NCBI RefSeq assembly: GCF_019703515.2
Contig: NC_059349.1
Coordinates: 27,462,744 to 27,526,743 of the forward strand
Length of the DNA: 64,000 nt
Source of the DNA: Myxocyprinus asiaticus
Lineage: Eukaryota; Chordata; Actinopteri; Cypriniformes; Catostomidae
Reading direction: 5' to 3'
The position numbers were made by a program, and so were the translations under genes. Below, piece after piece: positions 36,810 to 50,400 of the stretch. The notes under the pieces were generated by a model. That model ran no database searches, had not been told where the DNA came from, and saw only the letters and a program-made list of their open reading frames with translations. Position 1 is the first letter of the stretch; each line of letters begins with the position of its first letter.

Positions 36810-37005
36810 CTTAAACCAGGCTAAGGTAGTTTGCTGATGTTCAGCTTGTCTAGCTGGTCTTCCAGCCTAACCAGAACACAAGTACCCTAAACACCACTAA
36901 AACCAGCAAAACAGACTAACATAATCTGCACACTATGTTGGCCAGGCTTTGAGACCACCTTAATCTGATTTAAGCAGGATTTTTATCCCCAGCTAGGTAG
37001 AATCT
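36810..37005. repeat. ACCAGC-rich MITE remnant
   Basis: GCTTGTCTAGCTGGTCTTCC, ACTAAAACCAGCAAAACAG and CTATGTTGGCCAGGC recall the element at 24742-24975, with degraded ends. Confidence 0.5.
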
Positions 37006-37974
37006 GTTCACCCTAAAATGAGTGGCCAGACAACATTGTGGGGGAGTATTAGATATACCTGGACATAAGCTGAGAGCTTGGTCTCTCCTCCTGATAGAGT
37101 ATTAATTCATAATTCAGTTATATCTCAGCTTAAACTGGACCCACACAGCCCACTAGAACAGCATACAAGTACAAAGCTGCTCCCTGTTGCCGAACCAGGA
37201 CACATGCTAGTGAGGAGGAGACAAGAACGAGGGAGGGGTGCCCACAAGATAGGCATAGAGAAAGGGGGAAGCAGTGGAGGAAGAGAGATGAGAACTGACT
37301 CTGTGCTGGAGTTAGCAGACATGGAGCCTAAAAGAGGCTCTTTAGTGGGAGGAATGTGATAAGATAGTGTCTGATGTACACACATCTCTCTTTGCCTTGA
37401 AGCCTGTGGCAGACATTCATACACACACACGTTTTAGTTTTGTGGAGCGAGACAATCTCTGCTTAGACAGGGAGGTGAATCTCTTCCGCTTGGCTTCCTT
37501 TTGGTCACTTAGTGGGGCTCTGCTCTGTCGTCAGAGGTTGTCCTTTATTTCTCACACACATAGGGCTGTTTTCGGTGCACAGGTGTGTGAGGAACCTGAA
37601 TGTACCATAAGCACACCTCATCCATCAGCCTCACAGTCCCGCGTCTATCAGTCCCATCATTACCTTCAAATCCCATCGGCCACAAACCCTGTACAATTTA
37701 CATGAGATCAGGTTTATAGCAGAGGAGATTGGATCAAATGCTGCGGTTGATGCTGTTAATATCCCATCCTTTGGATCCATATGGCACGGGGGATTATTTT
37801 ACCTTGGCTGTTAAAAAGTGATTGACGAGGCCTGGTGGAAGTGAAGGTCGTTCGGTTGTGTGTGGAAGTAGCCACAACACGTGTCAATGTGAGATGGGTT
37901 GTGGCCAGTTGTCACTAGCCCTAGAAACAATATATTTTTTTTATTTTATTGAGAGAGATTCGGATATTTACATA

Positions 37975-38502
37975 CGCTCACTGAGCACTTTATTAGAAAC
38001 ACCTGTACACCTACTTATTCATGTGATTATCTAAACAGCCAAATGTGTGGCAGCAGTGCAGTGCATAAAAGCACGCAGATATGGGTCAGGAGCTTCAGTT
38101 AATATTCACAGCAACCATCATAATGGGGAAAAAATGTGATCTCAGTGATTTTGACTGTGTCATGATTGTTTGTGCCAGACTCTCCTTGGATTTTCATGCA
38201 CAAGTGTCTCTAGAGTTTACTCAGAATGGTGCCAAAAACAAAAAAACATCCAGTGAGTGGCAGTCCTGCAGACGGAAATGCCTTGTTGATGAGAGATAGG
38301 TCAACGGAGAATGGCCAGACTGGTTTGAGCTGACAGAAAGTCTACAGTAACTCAGATAACCACTCTGTACAATTGTAGTGAGCAGAATAGCATCTCAGAA
38401 TGCACAACACGTCAAACCTCGAGGCGGATGGGCTACAACCGCAGAAGACCATGTCGGACACTTTATTAAGACCATTGTGTTCCTAATAAAGTGCTCAGTG
38501 AG
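37975..38502 (+). mobile_element. Tc1-like element, internally deleted
   Basis: The ends CGCTCACTGAGCACTTTATT and AATAAAGTGCTCAGTGAG are inverted and flanked by TA. The 5' region keeps the transposase start area (ATGGGGAAAAAATGTGATCT). The frame at 38081-38299 keeps fragments such as CDLSDFD and EFTQNGAKNKK. The interior jumps directly to the right terminus after about 38455, so the catalytic half is gone. Confidence 0.85.
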
Positions 38503-39765
38503 TATATAGGTAGTTTGACACTGTTGGGTGACCGATTTGATTGCGTCATTCACAGTGTCATGGTAGTAGGCGGTTGCTGCACAGAACTTTTGACGGGCTT
38601 TGTTTGCAACAATTCTCTGACTGGTGAAACTTTTCAGCTACCTGCGTAGTGTAGTTATTCGCTAGGAATTCCGCTATTAAACACGTAAAAAAAAAATAAA
38701 GTGAAGTTGAAATAATGCGGAACGATGGCTTCAACAGAAGTATATACCATCATGCAGGAGTGCATCCTGTGTGTATGCCATTGTTGTTAAGATCAGAATG
38801 TTTCTACCATTATTTTTTTTATTTATTTTTTTTGTCAGTTGTTCTCAAGATTTAACATGGAGGCAGCATTTTGTATAAAATATTTAATAGTCAACTGCAT
38901 TTTCTGCAGTTGCTATATCTGTCAATTTTGCCTCAGGGCCAGTTAAAATGTCACCAGGGTGAATAAAAATTTGAAATATAGCAGAAAAACTTTTATCTGT
39001 TGAGCCCTGTCTCGTTGGAGAGCTATGGATGCCAAGACCTGGAATGTGTTCTGCATAAGAAAGTTAAGGCCAGTCATTTCAGCTGTGTTGGCAACCAGTG
39101 AATGGAAGATCTGCCTGGTGAGAGACTTCAAACCACCAGTGAGCACTTTTCCCCATCTTATTTATAATGGAACAGCAGCAGATACAGTTCCTGAAAAGAA
39201 CTCGACAGGTCTGCAGACAGATCCCAGGAGATTTCCGTATGAGGTCTGGAATTGCGTGTGTCCTGACTGCTTTCCACCTCTCCTTCGCTGAGGCAGGATG
39301 TGGGTGCCAGACATGGATCATAAAAACCATTGTGTACTGTCCAGTTTGTAATGAAGTCATCTCTCCCTTTTTTATCTTTTCCTCCACTTCTTTCTGCCAC
39401 CTCTTTATCTGAGATGCACAAATACGCCAGTTGTTTGTGGTTGTTTCAACAGGAACTGATAAGGCTGACTAGTGTGCTACTTTTTGACAAGCATGGGTCT
39501 ATGTTGATGGTGAGTGTGTCCATCCCAACTCAGTCTGTTTATAGTTGATGCTATGCTTCCTTTTTCCTGCTGTAGCCCACCTTGGAGGCAGTGGTTTGTA
39601 GCTTCAGAGTAGGCTGAAAATGGGACTCAGAGCTTCATCATGCTTAGTTGGCCTGACTGAGCTGCAATACTGGGAGATTTAGTCTCTGGTCCTCCTCCTC
39701 TTGCCTTGTCTTCTGACCTGGCATCCCACTCAGCCTGTTGTTGTCTTCTGTGGTTTGTGGTACAC

Positions 39766-40050
39766 ACTATATGGCTAGAAGTATGTAGAAACCCAAACAC
39801 CACACCCAAATGTGCTTGTTGAGCATTTAATTTCTAAACCATAGGCATTATTAAAGAGTTGGTGCTTTCTAACAGCTTCCACTCTTCAGGGAAGACTTTC
39901 CCCCAGATGTTGGAACATTGCTGTGGGGGTTTGCTCCCATTTAGACACGAGCATCAATTAGGCCAGGTACTATGGGTTCTAGCTCGTGGTAGACTTGATT
40001 TTCTACACCTGTTAGTAATGGGTGTAGCTGAAATAACCAAACTGTTGATT
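39766..40050. mobile_element. Tc1-like fragment
   Basis: ACACTATATGGCTAGAAGTA is a diverged fish Tc1 terminus. It is followed by TCCACTCTTCAGGGAAGACT and CAGATGTTGGAACATTGCTG, words from the 3' coding end of such elements in reverse orientation. No second terminus was identified. Confidence 0.6.
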
Positions 40051-41668
40051 AGAAGGTTGTGTCAGAATAATTTTGGCCATATATTAAGACCTGTCTTAGG
40101 AACATTTCTCCAGAGCGAAACTAAATATTCTTACATAAAGGAGCTCTAGTAGTTGTGTTGCATTCATATGTATCCTTGAAGAACATTTCCAGTTCTGCCT
40201 GGGATAGCACAGCTTTTGTTGTAGGTATTATTTTCTTAATTGAGCACTGTTGGACGAAAAAAGAACCTAGATGTGGCCACTTATGAAAGTGCATCAGAAA
40301 CAACAAGGGCTTATCTGAGAAGAGAGGCACTGTGCATAGTGCTTTCAAGTTATTTTTGATGACATTGACCTATTTTTGTCTCTGCCACTGGATAAAGATA
40401 TCTCCCTCTAAATGTCTCCTTGTTCAACAGAGACGCCTTGTCTGAGCAGAGGCACCTGCTCTGAAGACCTGTAGAAAAAAAGCTCTCAAATCACCCATGT
40501 CAAGCTGTTGCTTACTGAAACTGGCTTTGCATAGCTTTCTTCAGTTCTGTAACTTTCTTTCTTCCATTCTGTCTCTAAGAGTGGAAGTCAGGTTAACATC
40601 CATATGTGCAAAAAAAAAAGAAAAAAAAGAAAAGAAAAGAGAACCATTTTTGACTGACTCATTATTTTTCACAGGGAATCAGAGAAGATCAACAAGTCAA
40701 CTGGAATCAGTGCGTCATGTTGACTTTATAGAATCTTATTTAGATCTGTTTCAGAACAGTCTAGATAAAATTCCTCTAGATATCAAAGCTACCAAACTGA
40801 CTTTTTTTGCGCAGTTATAATCGAGCAACAACATGTTTTTGCATAGTCAAGCTACAGTCTTCATTTTTCCATCAAGGTATACATGACTCAAAACGTAATC
40901 AAATATTTGAAGGAAGTACAACAAATATGCTGGATTAAGCACGTTGCGTCATGCAACGTCTCACCAGTCTTTTGGAGTAGGTGCACAATGGTGAGGCCAA
41001 TTGTGGTCTGAAAAACATGTATACATCCTGGACAAAGCTGAGCTACAATCGCATTATCTAGGTTTGTTAGTCCGACTTTGCAAAAATTTTGACTGGTTCT
41101 AAAGTGTTTACATGATATTTTATTGAGATAAATTATTGTTGTACTCCGACTGAATTGAAATTTTAAAGTGCATGTAAATGTACTGAAAGACGTACAAGAG
41201 CCTTGAAACAGGTCAGAGTAATGCCTGTTCAAGTTAAAATAAAACATATTACGTCACATTGATTCATGGGATGAAATCATTTCAAAGCTCACTGGGAAAG
41301 CTCAAGCAGTCACAAGTCTGGGAGTAGCAACATTGCCAGAATTGGAACAGTTTTGGCCTAGTGGCCTGCTTTCATGTAATGCTTTGTAATAACTGATTGA
41401 AGTTGACCATGTAGCTGAATAATTCAAACATTTTCTTTGCTGCTGTTACGGATGGTGACTCAGCTTACATTTGTCACTGGTTTTGTATGTCTTGGGTGGT
41501 TTCAGGTCTAGAGGGTGACTCCATGCTGTGAACGTGACTGGAAGAAATGAGTCCTCATTCCATAACACTGACGGCATGTTTAAATATGTCTTGCCCTTTA
41601 TTGAATTGAGATCTGTCAATCCCAAAATAAAAACTGGCATCATTGCATTCACAGTTTCACCCTCTTTT

Positions 41669-42466
41669 GGGTTGTCACAGTACCAAATTTAGTAGTCGAT
41701 ACTATGTGAAATTCCATGATTCTCAATACCAATTTTGATACAACAGCAAAACTATATATTAAATAAAAGCTATTTTAACATACTCTCATATTTAAAAGTT
41801 TAATGTTAATATATCAACAAATAAGAACAATAGCACGTAACCTTTAAGTATTTATCAATGAAGTAAACATTGCTTCAAATTTAAGTAATTAAGTAAACAG
41901 TCAGTAATAAAATGAGAAACAAGAAACAAACAAAACTAACAGCTTAATCTTAATTTGTTCCAGCCATAAAACAAATAAGAATAGAACAAAGATACAAATT
42001 AAGTAAACATGGCTTATAAGTTTTTTCAGGTATATCATGGGAGTATCAAGTATTTTAGTGAACATTCAGTAATTGAAAACAATGCAGAAATTATTAAATG
42101 TAAAATAAAACTACTTAAATTATTGGCGTCTTCACTGCATGAGTATTATATAATATATTAATGCTGATTAAATGTTGTTGAAGTTTGACTGAGAAGCAAG
42201 CTTTTAATTAAAATTAATTAAAAAAAAACGTCTTCCTCTTTAGACCTTAAGAGAAAGCTACTGAAGTTATCCAGCCTAGAGCAGTGAGTGCTTTTCTCTA
42301 TTTCAGTATTGTAAGTTGACTAATATTAACTATTAGGCTGTGATGCCCAATATTTTGATTTTTACTGAATTCAGCACTACCGATACTGTAGAAAGACTAA
42401 TGTGGTCATCCTTTTTTATTTTACTATTGACGTGGTGCCAAAGTACTGGTACTTTTGATATCCCTA
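41669..42466. mobile_element. Decayed hAT-like element
   Basis: The left GGGTTGTCACAGTACCA and right TGGTACTTTTGATATCCCTA ends are imperfect inverted repeats. The right CCCTA terminus fits hAT. I found no convincing 8-bp duplication, so the assignment is tentative. Confidence 0.5.
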
Positions 42467-43574
42467 ACCATATTTCCACATATCTAAACCTTAAACACAA
42501 GAAACGTCCTTTTTGTTAGACCTGCATCCACACGCCTCATCTCCTCAGCTTTCTTCATCAGCAGTTGCCCACAGGCCACTTGATCTAATTTTTCTTGACC
42601 AGACTCTATTAATGTCTGTAGACAATGTACCAGCCTATGAATATGAGACCGGCAAAGCTTGTTTTCACTTTGTACTGGTTTCAATCAAGTCAGCATTTTC
42701 TCATACTTCACTCACCCTGATAACACCGCAGGCAGTCATGTGATTTTTGTGAGACTAGTGTTATTTTGACTCAACACTATTATTGCATCCGAACCCAGTG
42801 CTGCTTCAGTTAATAGATAAACCATAGAGGATGAAGCAAACATGAATGATCATTCCCAAAGTGTCTCAGTAGTCTTTGTGTGTTTTGGGAATTTTGGAGA
42901 TTCCACACTGCTGTTCTGTTACAATGACACTCCAGATTTACATCACATCAAATGACAACAGTCACTTTTTAATGAACTGGTTATAAAAGTCCTATGTTGC
43001 CCTCTCATTTTGAGGTGTAATAAGCTGCTGAACATGCTTAAATATTCTGGTTATTTCATATTAAAGACACATGCATTAAATGCAATATTAATATTACCAA
43101 AATTATATTATATAATTATATTTGCTTTATTCATCATCTTTCTGATTATAAATGTTAATCAAAAGGTTAACTCAGGTGTGGTTTGTCATGCCTGTACTAG
43201 CCCTTGGCAGAAACCAACTCCTAAACAAATCATGTCTACTTGCCACACTACCAGATCAGAACATCAGATGTGCTTCCGGAGAGTGACTTTTACTAGCTAC
43301 TTTGATTAGTTTGATTTGACACTGTTACCCTCTTAGCTACCCAAAGAATGCCATTTCCTTTGCAAGGTGTATTGTGAAAAAAAGGCATGAAGTTGTTTTT
43401 CTTGTAGGTTGTTGACCTGAACCAAATGAAGTGGATTCTTCAATACCATTATTAACTGTTGCACCTACTTGTGTGATCAAGCGTTTAATAATTACAGAAG
43501 TTTTAGCAAAGTGTGTACAGGTACATGAGCTAGCAAAAAAGTAGTGAAATGTACTCTTTCATTTGATTGCCTTG

Positions 43575-45011
43575 TACACTGCCTGTCAAAAGTTTGGACA
43601 CACTTCACTCAGTGTTTTAATGATCTTAAAACTAATTTTATCCAAAAGCTTATGCTTAGTGACTTTAATATAGCTTTGTAGACAAATATAAATAAAATTT
43701 CTTTACAGAACTAAAGTTTTAACTAAACTAAATAAAATATTTTTTAAATGTATGAGTTAGATGGGATAGTGAAGTAAAAGCAGCCAACAAGTGCCCAGCA
43801 TACATGGAAACTCTTTCAATACTGTTTAAAAGTAGTGCTGGGAAAAAATATAGATTTTCCGATGCACCACTATCTTTGTTTGAATGATCTTGATATCGAT
43901 TATTTAATTCCAAGAAAGATCTTTCACTCGGTGGCAACCCTTTATAATGCAGGTAAATCACTCAAATGTGGAACCAAATCTCACGCTATGGCTAAAAATA
44001 TCTATGATTAGCCACCGGCTAGTAAATGTTAAGATTTCACTCACCAGTGATTGAGTAGTATAGTAGAGAAGTTTTTAGTACAGAGGTCCTTTCACTGCAT
44101 GTTGAAAGTAAACATTTGGTTTAACTCATTCTGTGTGTCCAAAGACGAGATCCACGAATCCATATGTCATTGAATAATGTCTCTCTTAATACCCTTTCTG
44201 TATATTATAGTTATTCTGACACAACCTTCTAATCAAAAAAAAAAAAAAAATACTTGGATGTGCTAAAAAAAATTACGCACGTCTTTTCTCGTTATATGCG
44301 CTTACTGGCTGATGCCACTAGTCTTAATGAGACAGGACCGGTTAATCACGTGTTCTACATATCAATGTTAAAACTTGTAAATAGTAAAAATTGTCCAAGT
44401 AAACAATACCATTTTTAAAAATATATATTTGCAACATAATATATGGAATTTCAAGACATTAATTAAAGGAATAGATTGAATTTGAAAAATTTTCAAAAGC
44501 TAAAATGACCAATATGATGAAAAACTAATAATAAAATATAATTTGCAAAAATAATATTTTCGAATTGTACCTAGATGGGTTGCATAGAAGGTTCCTTTAT
44601 AATTAAGAGCATTAGCTGAGAGAGAATATCTTTTATGTTATCAAAATGGACATTGTAACAGAAATGTACCCATATGAATTGATATTGAATTGAGATTGGA
44701 ATCTAATCGAAAGCTTGTGAATGGGAATCTAATCAGAAATCTGAATCAATACCCAGCCCTATTTAAAAGCATCCCAGTGGCACCTCATGAAGGTGGTTGA
44801 GAATTATCAGGGTGTGCAGAGCTGTAATCTAGACAAAGATGAATACTTGGAAGAAGCTCAGACATAAGATTTGAGATTGAGTATTGAATACACAATACCT
44901 ATACTTCGATTTGTTATTTTGTTTTGATGACTTGACAATTATTCTAAAATGTGGAAAATATTATAATAAAGAATGAGTAGGTGTGTGAACTTTTGACTGG
45001 TACTGATTGTA
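43575..45011. mobile_element. Tc1/mariner-type MITE, copy 3 (interrupted)
   Basis: The left CACTGCCTGTCAAAAGTTTG and right GAACTTTTGACTGGTACTG ends are decayed versions of copies 1 and 2. The interior matches them (AGTGCCCAGCATACATGG, ACTGTTTAAAAG / CATCCCAG, TAATAAAGAATGAGTA). The copy is split at the ACTGTTTAAAAG site by a hAT insertion. Confidence 0.85.
43833..44761. mobile_element. hAT-type non-autonomous element (D)
   Basis: The termini TAGTGCTGGGAAAA and ATACCCAGCCCTA are flanked by the perfect 8-bp duplication TTTAAAAG at 43825-43832 and 44762-44769. The 929-bp element is non-coding. Copies 1 and 2 of the host MITE read through this site without the insertion, which confirms the boundary. 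Confidence 0.93.
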
Positions 45012-46004
45012 CCATTGAACACTTTAAAATGCCTGAAATGTGAGACTTAGGCTAACTGTGGTATTCATTTTCTAACAGTTGTGCAAGAAAGCTTCTAGGT
45101 CAGTTTTTTAATTTGCTCTCACTAAGAAGACTTTTGGACAGGCCTCAATGTGTTTAGATTATCATGGGGGATAGAAGTTTTATTTAGCTTTATTTTATCT
45201 GAATATGGCAACCTACAACCATCAGTCTTCCACTTCAAAGAAGCACACATTTTAATCCCTTGTTCTTACGCCCTCTTCTTCTTTAAAATGAATTCCCTTT
45301 CTTCTAGGATTCTCAGAACCTGAATGTCTGTTGGCCTACAGTATGTTTCTAATACATGTAAGATGAGCCCTTTCTCATCCCAGACTTTTTTCTCCAGTGG
45401 TTAAATGCATTACTTCTTTTATATATAGTGATGTGGAATCGCTAAAAGTTCCAAAGATAGAAAAGATTGTTAAAGCTGAATAATTTAAAGCTCTTCCTCA
45501 GTGCCCTTAAATATTTCATGTAGGTTTTCAGGGCTGAGGTTCTGCGCTAACACACATATTTGCTAGTGTATGTTGTCTGTTACTTAAATTCAGCTACAGG
45601 CAGTGATGAGCTCATGCAGTGAGACCTTGTTAATTACAGCTCTTACTCTTTACATAGTTCATGCCACAATACCGTGGCGAGGCATTTTAGAATGTTTAGG
45701 ATAAGGAGGAACCGAAGAGGAGGTGATGGAAGAATGCTGTTTTTTTACTTAATTTGTCTCTAACTACTGTTAGTTAGAGGCAGCTCTCTGGGGGGGGTAG
45801 GTAAAGGCAAATGAGGCATCCGTTGTGTTCGAGGCAGGGCTATGATGAGGGGAGATTAAGTTGCCGATTGCCCCACTGCTACGTTTAAAGTAGCTGGGTA
45901 TCTCTGTTGTACATTGCTGCTCACCCATTCATAAAAATGCAAGACTGCAGAGGAAGTTTTTAAAGACCCCATAAAATCAAAATCTGACTTTTGTGGCTTT
46001 TCGC

Positions 46005-47304
46005 TAGAACCCGACTGATATGGGATTTTTGAGACGGATACTGATTTTAGAGGGGGAAAATTCACAGATTACCGTTATGGTGGCCGATATAGTTAATTTT
46101 TGAGCTGGAATGAAAACAAACCTTTTCTATGTAGATTGTTCACTCATTTTGCACCGATATGACTATGCAGAGGTACTCAGAAGGCTGCTTTCTTAAATAT
46201 TTTTATCAAAGAATATTTGATATTATTATTATTATACATTGTCAACAAATTCTAGAAATGAACACTGAGAAAATAAAGAATATATAAAAATACAATAAAT
46301 AGCTTAAAAAACATCAGTACTGTGTGTTCAGTATCAGTCAGTTGCTGACCTTTTAAATAAAGAATAAATTCAAATAAAATAAATAGCTAAATAAATATCA
46401 GTAGTATTGTTTAGTATCAGTCAAATGCTGACTATTTTAATACTGCCAGTCAATTATTGGCAAGTTGTAAAACAAGAAGCATTTACACCTGCTGAGACGA
46501 GAGATATACAGTGGCAGTGGTGTTACACTGTATTCTGCTATACAAGTTCAGGGGAAACTTTCAACGGTGGAAAACCAGACTTTTAAATATTACATTTTGT
46601 AAATGCAACAACTGGAATTGTTCGGTTGAAGGGGGTACCAAACTGTGAATCCTGAACAAAACAGTTTGGTGAAAACATGTTTACACATTAGCTTCCACTC
46701 AGCTGAAAAGAAATGAAAGTAGCTACGTGGTTAGCTATAAGCTCGTTGTCACGGAGAGTAAAAGATGGACCAGCATTGTGTCTCACCAACTAGGTAACAG
46801 TGTAGTGTGAAATCAACACTCGACACAACCCACCACCGCACCGTTGTCTGCTGAGCTGCATAAAGATGCTCTGATGTTTACCTTTCAATCTGCTACATTA
46901 GGCTGCTGACTGCACTGACAAAATATAGCTGGCTTACAGCAAACAGACATGAGTGACATGGTTGTCAGGGACAGGGTTAATGTTATATTAGTTATATTGA
47001 GAAGGGAAAATGATGGTCATTTGTTTATTATCTTTCCATTATGTATTTCACAAACTAGTTAGCAACTTACCGAGAAGACACTGCTCAACAATGCACCGCT
47101 TAACTCCGCCCTGTCTGTAGAGCCACCTTCAGCTCAGAGTCAGCTCTGTATACAGTGGAGTCGGAGCACGCTCTGCTGGACAAACTACATAATGACACCA
47201 ATTCTAAAGCATTGTTTTCTGCATTATATGTTCTGAAAAAAGTTTTCATATCTGCACATATTGGTAAACTTGTATGCCGATACCGATATATCGGTCGGGC
47301 ACTA
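46005..47304. mobile_element. hAT-type element A, copy 1
   Basis: The left end TAGAACCCGACTGATATGGG and right end CCGATATATCGGTCGGGCA then CTA are imperfect TIRs. The flanks CTTTTCGC (45997-46004) and CTTTTCAC (47305-47312) are an 8-bp duplication with one change. An internal unit of about 80 bp (GTATCAGTCAAATGCTGAC ... AAATAGCTAAATAAA) occurs about twice. There is no transposase frame. It appears to have landed in an older repeat (GACCCCATAAAATC / GGTACTGTGGTAG). Confidence 0.9.
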
Positions 47305-47493
47305 CTTTTCACTTACAAACAGGTACTGTGGTAGAGTAATGGTATCTGATGGTAATACCATGGTACTGAATTCATGTATTTGATGATACCAAAAAAAACT
47401 ATGTAGTGGGTGACCGATATATTGCAGAGGCATCTCTAGATGTAGACTTGACGTTTTTTAGAATCCTAGCCCACACTCCCTCCTCCAATAAGT

Positions 47494-50400
47494 TTAAATC
47501 TCTCTCTCCCATAATCTCTTGAGAGAAGTTGAAGCTCCATCCCCCAGACTCTGAATTAACAGGGAGTAGTACACTGATGCCTCATGACCTTTTACAAAAG
47601 CAGTAATCACCACTTCAAGAGTATCTGCCCTTTTAGGGGGTTGTATGCTACTCCCAAAAATAGTACAGAGCAGATGGCACAGCTGTAAGTACCTGAAGAA
47701 CTGAGATCTCAGAATCCTGAAATGTTGGACCAAATTTTCAAGGTCACGAAGCGTATTAACACCACACAATCCACTCCGACCAGCAGAAAGGGACTCGCCA
47801 ATATGCAACTTTGGGTTTAGCCATATGCTCGAGGCCACATTTAAATAAATGTCTAATTAAACACTCTGGACATTTTTGTCCATAGCGCATGCGACTTATC
47901 TTCTCCAATTTGTTTAATAGAAAGGCTTTGTAATAGTCAAATAGGGGCAACAACTTTCTGTTCAATTCCAAACCAGGGAGGGGCTCTCTCAGGTGGAAGT
48001 GACCAGTGAGCCAAATGTCTGAGACTGAATGCATAATAATAAAACAAAATCTTGGGTAGGCCTAGCCCACCTTTGTCAACCGGCCAATGTAGCTTATTGA
48101 AATGTAACCTGGGACGCTTTCCATTCCAAATGAAGGACTTCGCTATACTATCAAATTGTTTAAAATAAGAGAGGGGGACATCTACGGGGAGAGATTATAG
48201 TAGGTAGTTGAATTTTGGAATACAATTCATTTTAATTACATTAACCTTTCTAATCATCGATAAATGTAATGAAGCTCACCTACTCACATCACATGAAAAC
48301 CGTTTTATTAAAGGGTCAGAATTAACTGTGACTAAATCTCATACATTTACTGGGAATAAATTACCCAAATACTTAATGCCCTGTTTGGGCCATTGAAAGG
48401 CGCCCGTCTGAAAAGCCGTTACTGGGCAGTACGCAGTCAGAGCCAACCCTTCAGATTTAGACCAATTAACTCTGTATCCTGAAAATTTAGAAAAGGAATT
48501 GATAATTCTGTGGAGGCAAGGCATAGATCTAGTAGGGTCGGAGACGAATAATAAAAATATAATCCGCGTAAAGTAAAAGCTTATTCGCCACACCTCCCGC
48601 CGTAACCCCTGTAAAATCATCCTCCTTATCGCGGCTGCTAATGGTTCCAGGGCAAGACAGAACAATAATGGGGAAAGAGGGCAACCCTGCCTGAAGTCCC
48701 TATTCAGAGTAAAATAATCTGAAATTAATCCATTTGTTTGTACCGCCGCTACAGGGTGTCTATAATGTAACTTAATTCATCCAATAAAAGTATTTCCGAA
48801 CCCATATATTTCCAAAATCTTAAAAAGATAATCTCATTCTACCATATGAAATGCCTTTTCGGCGTCAAGTGAGATGGCCGCGACCGGAGTCTGATCATTC
48901 GCCACTGACCACATAATATTGATGAGACGCCTAATGTTGTCAGAAGAGCTGCAGCCCCGAATAAACCCCACCTGATCTAGATGTGTAAGAGATGTCCTAA
49001 CTTAATCGGTTAGCCAGAATTCTTAATTGGTTAGCCAGAATTTTTGACACATTTTTTTACATCTAGCTGGATCAGGGAAATTGGACGGTAACCTTTACAT
49101 TCTCTTTGATCTTTGTCCTTTTTAAGAATCGGACTGATCTGGGTTTGTGTCATGGTTTGAGGAAGCTTTCCATTCTTTAATGATTCCGTATAAACTTCTA
49201 ACAAAATTGGAGCCAGTTCTGTAGCATAAGATCTAAAAAAATTTTTTTTTAAATCAGCGGCAAAGCCATCTGGCCCCGGAGCCTTGCCAGTAGGCAGGGC
49301 CTTAATTACCTCGTCAAGCTCCTCCAAGGTTATCTCAGACTCAAGATAATTTTTTTGCTCAGTTGTCAATTTAGGGAGCTCTAATGGTTCTACAAATTTT
49401 CTAATATCTTCATCAGTAGATGAAGACGTGGAACTATAAAGATCAAGATAGAATTCTTTAAAGGCATTATTAATATCAATGGCCGAGGTAAAAATTTAAA
49501 TACCAGCAGATTTCACAGAGGGAATGGTAGAAAAAGACTCTCTCTGCTTTATATATCTAGCCAAAAGCTTCCCTGCTTTGTCCCGTGACTCAAAGTATGA
49601 CTGTCTTGCCCTGAATAACCAAAACTCCACTTTCCGTGACAAAGTAGTATTATAGCTATATTTCAAACGGGTCAATTCTCTGAGGCCATCAGATGACATT
49701 TGGCACTTCAGCTCTGCCTCTGCACTTTTAATATTCCCTTCCAACTCCACGAGTTCTCATGCTTTGGATTTTTTGGTGAATGAGGCATACTGTATGATCC
49801 GACCCCTAAGAACTGCCTTAAGTGCCTCCCAAGCCACAGCCACAGAAGATACTGAGGACCAGTTGGTCTCCATATAAACATTGATTTCAGTCTTTAACAT
49901 TTGTTGGAAATCAGGATTTTGCAAAAGGGATACATTAAAGTGGCAACTATATGATTTATTTTTCTCCGTATGTGGCAACATCTCTAAACTCACCAGGGCG
50001 TGATCTGAAACTAAGATGTTTCCAATTGAGCAACCCACAACATATGAAATGAGGGACTTAGATATAAAAAAAAATCTATTCTAGAATAAATCTTATGGAC
50101 TGATGAAAAAAAATGGATAGTCCCTACCAGATGGGTTCAAAAGTCGCCAGATATCTGCAAGACTAAGATTTTTACACATCCTGTGAAGCATTAATGTTGC
50201 ACTAGGGGGCTTGCACACATTTGCTTCACTATGATCAAGGACTGAGTCCATCAAAAGGTTAAAGTCTCCTCCCAGTATTATATCATGAGGGGTGCCAACG
50301 GCTTGCAACATCCCTTCAAGATCAATAAAACAGCCCTGATCATCAACGTTAGGTGCGTAAATATTAGCCAAAACCAACCTTTGCCCCAGAATTTCTGCTA

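Noticed and set aside
37078..37705. Cluster of 93-112 codon frames on both strands
   Set aside because: No domain, no splice sites of note and contradictory strands; considered unique intronic sequence only.
39025..39421. Overlapping frames near 39.0-39.4 kb as a possible small gene
   Set aside because: Open on both strands at once with no recognised motif. No support for a gene inside intron 2.
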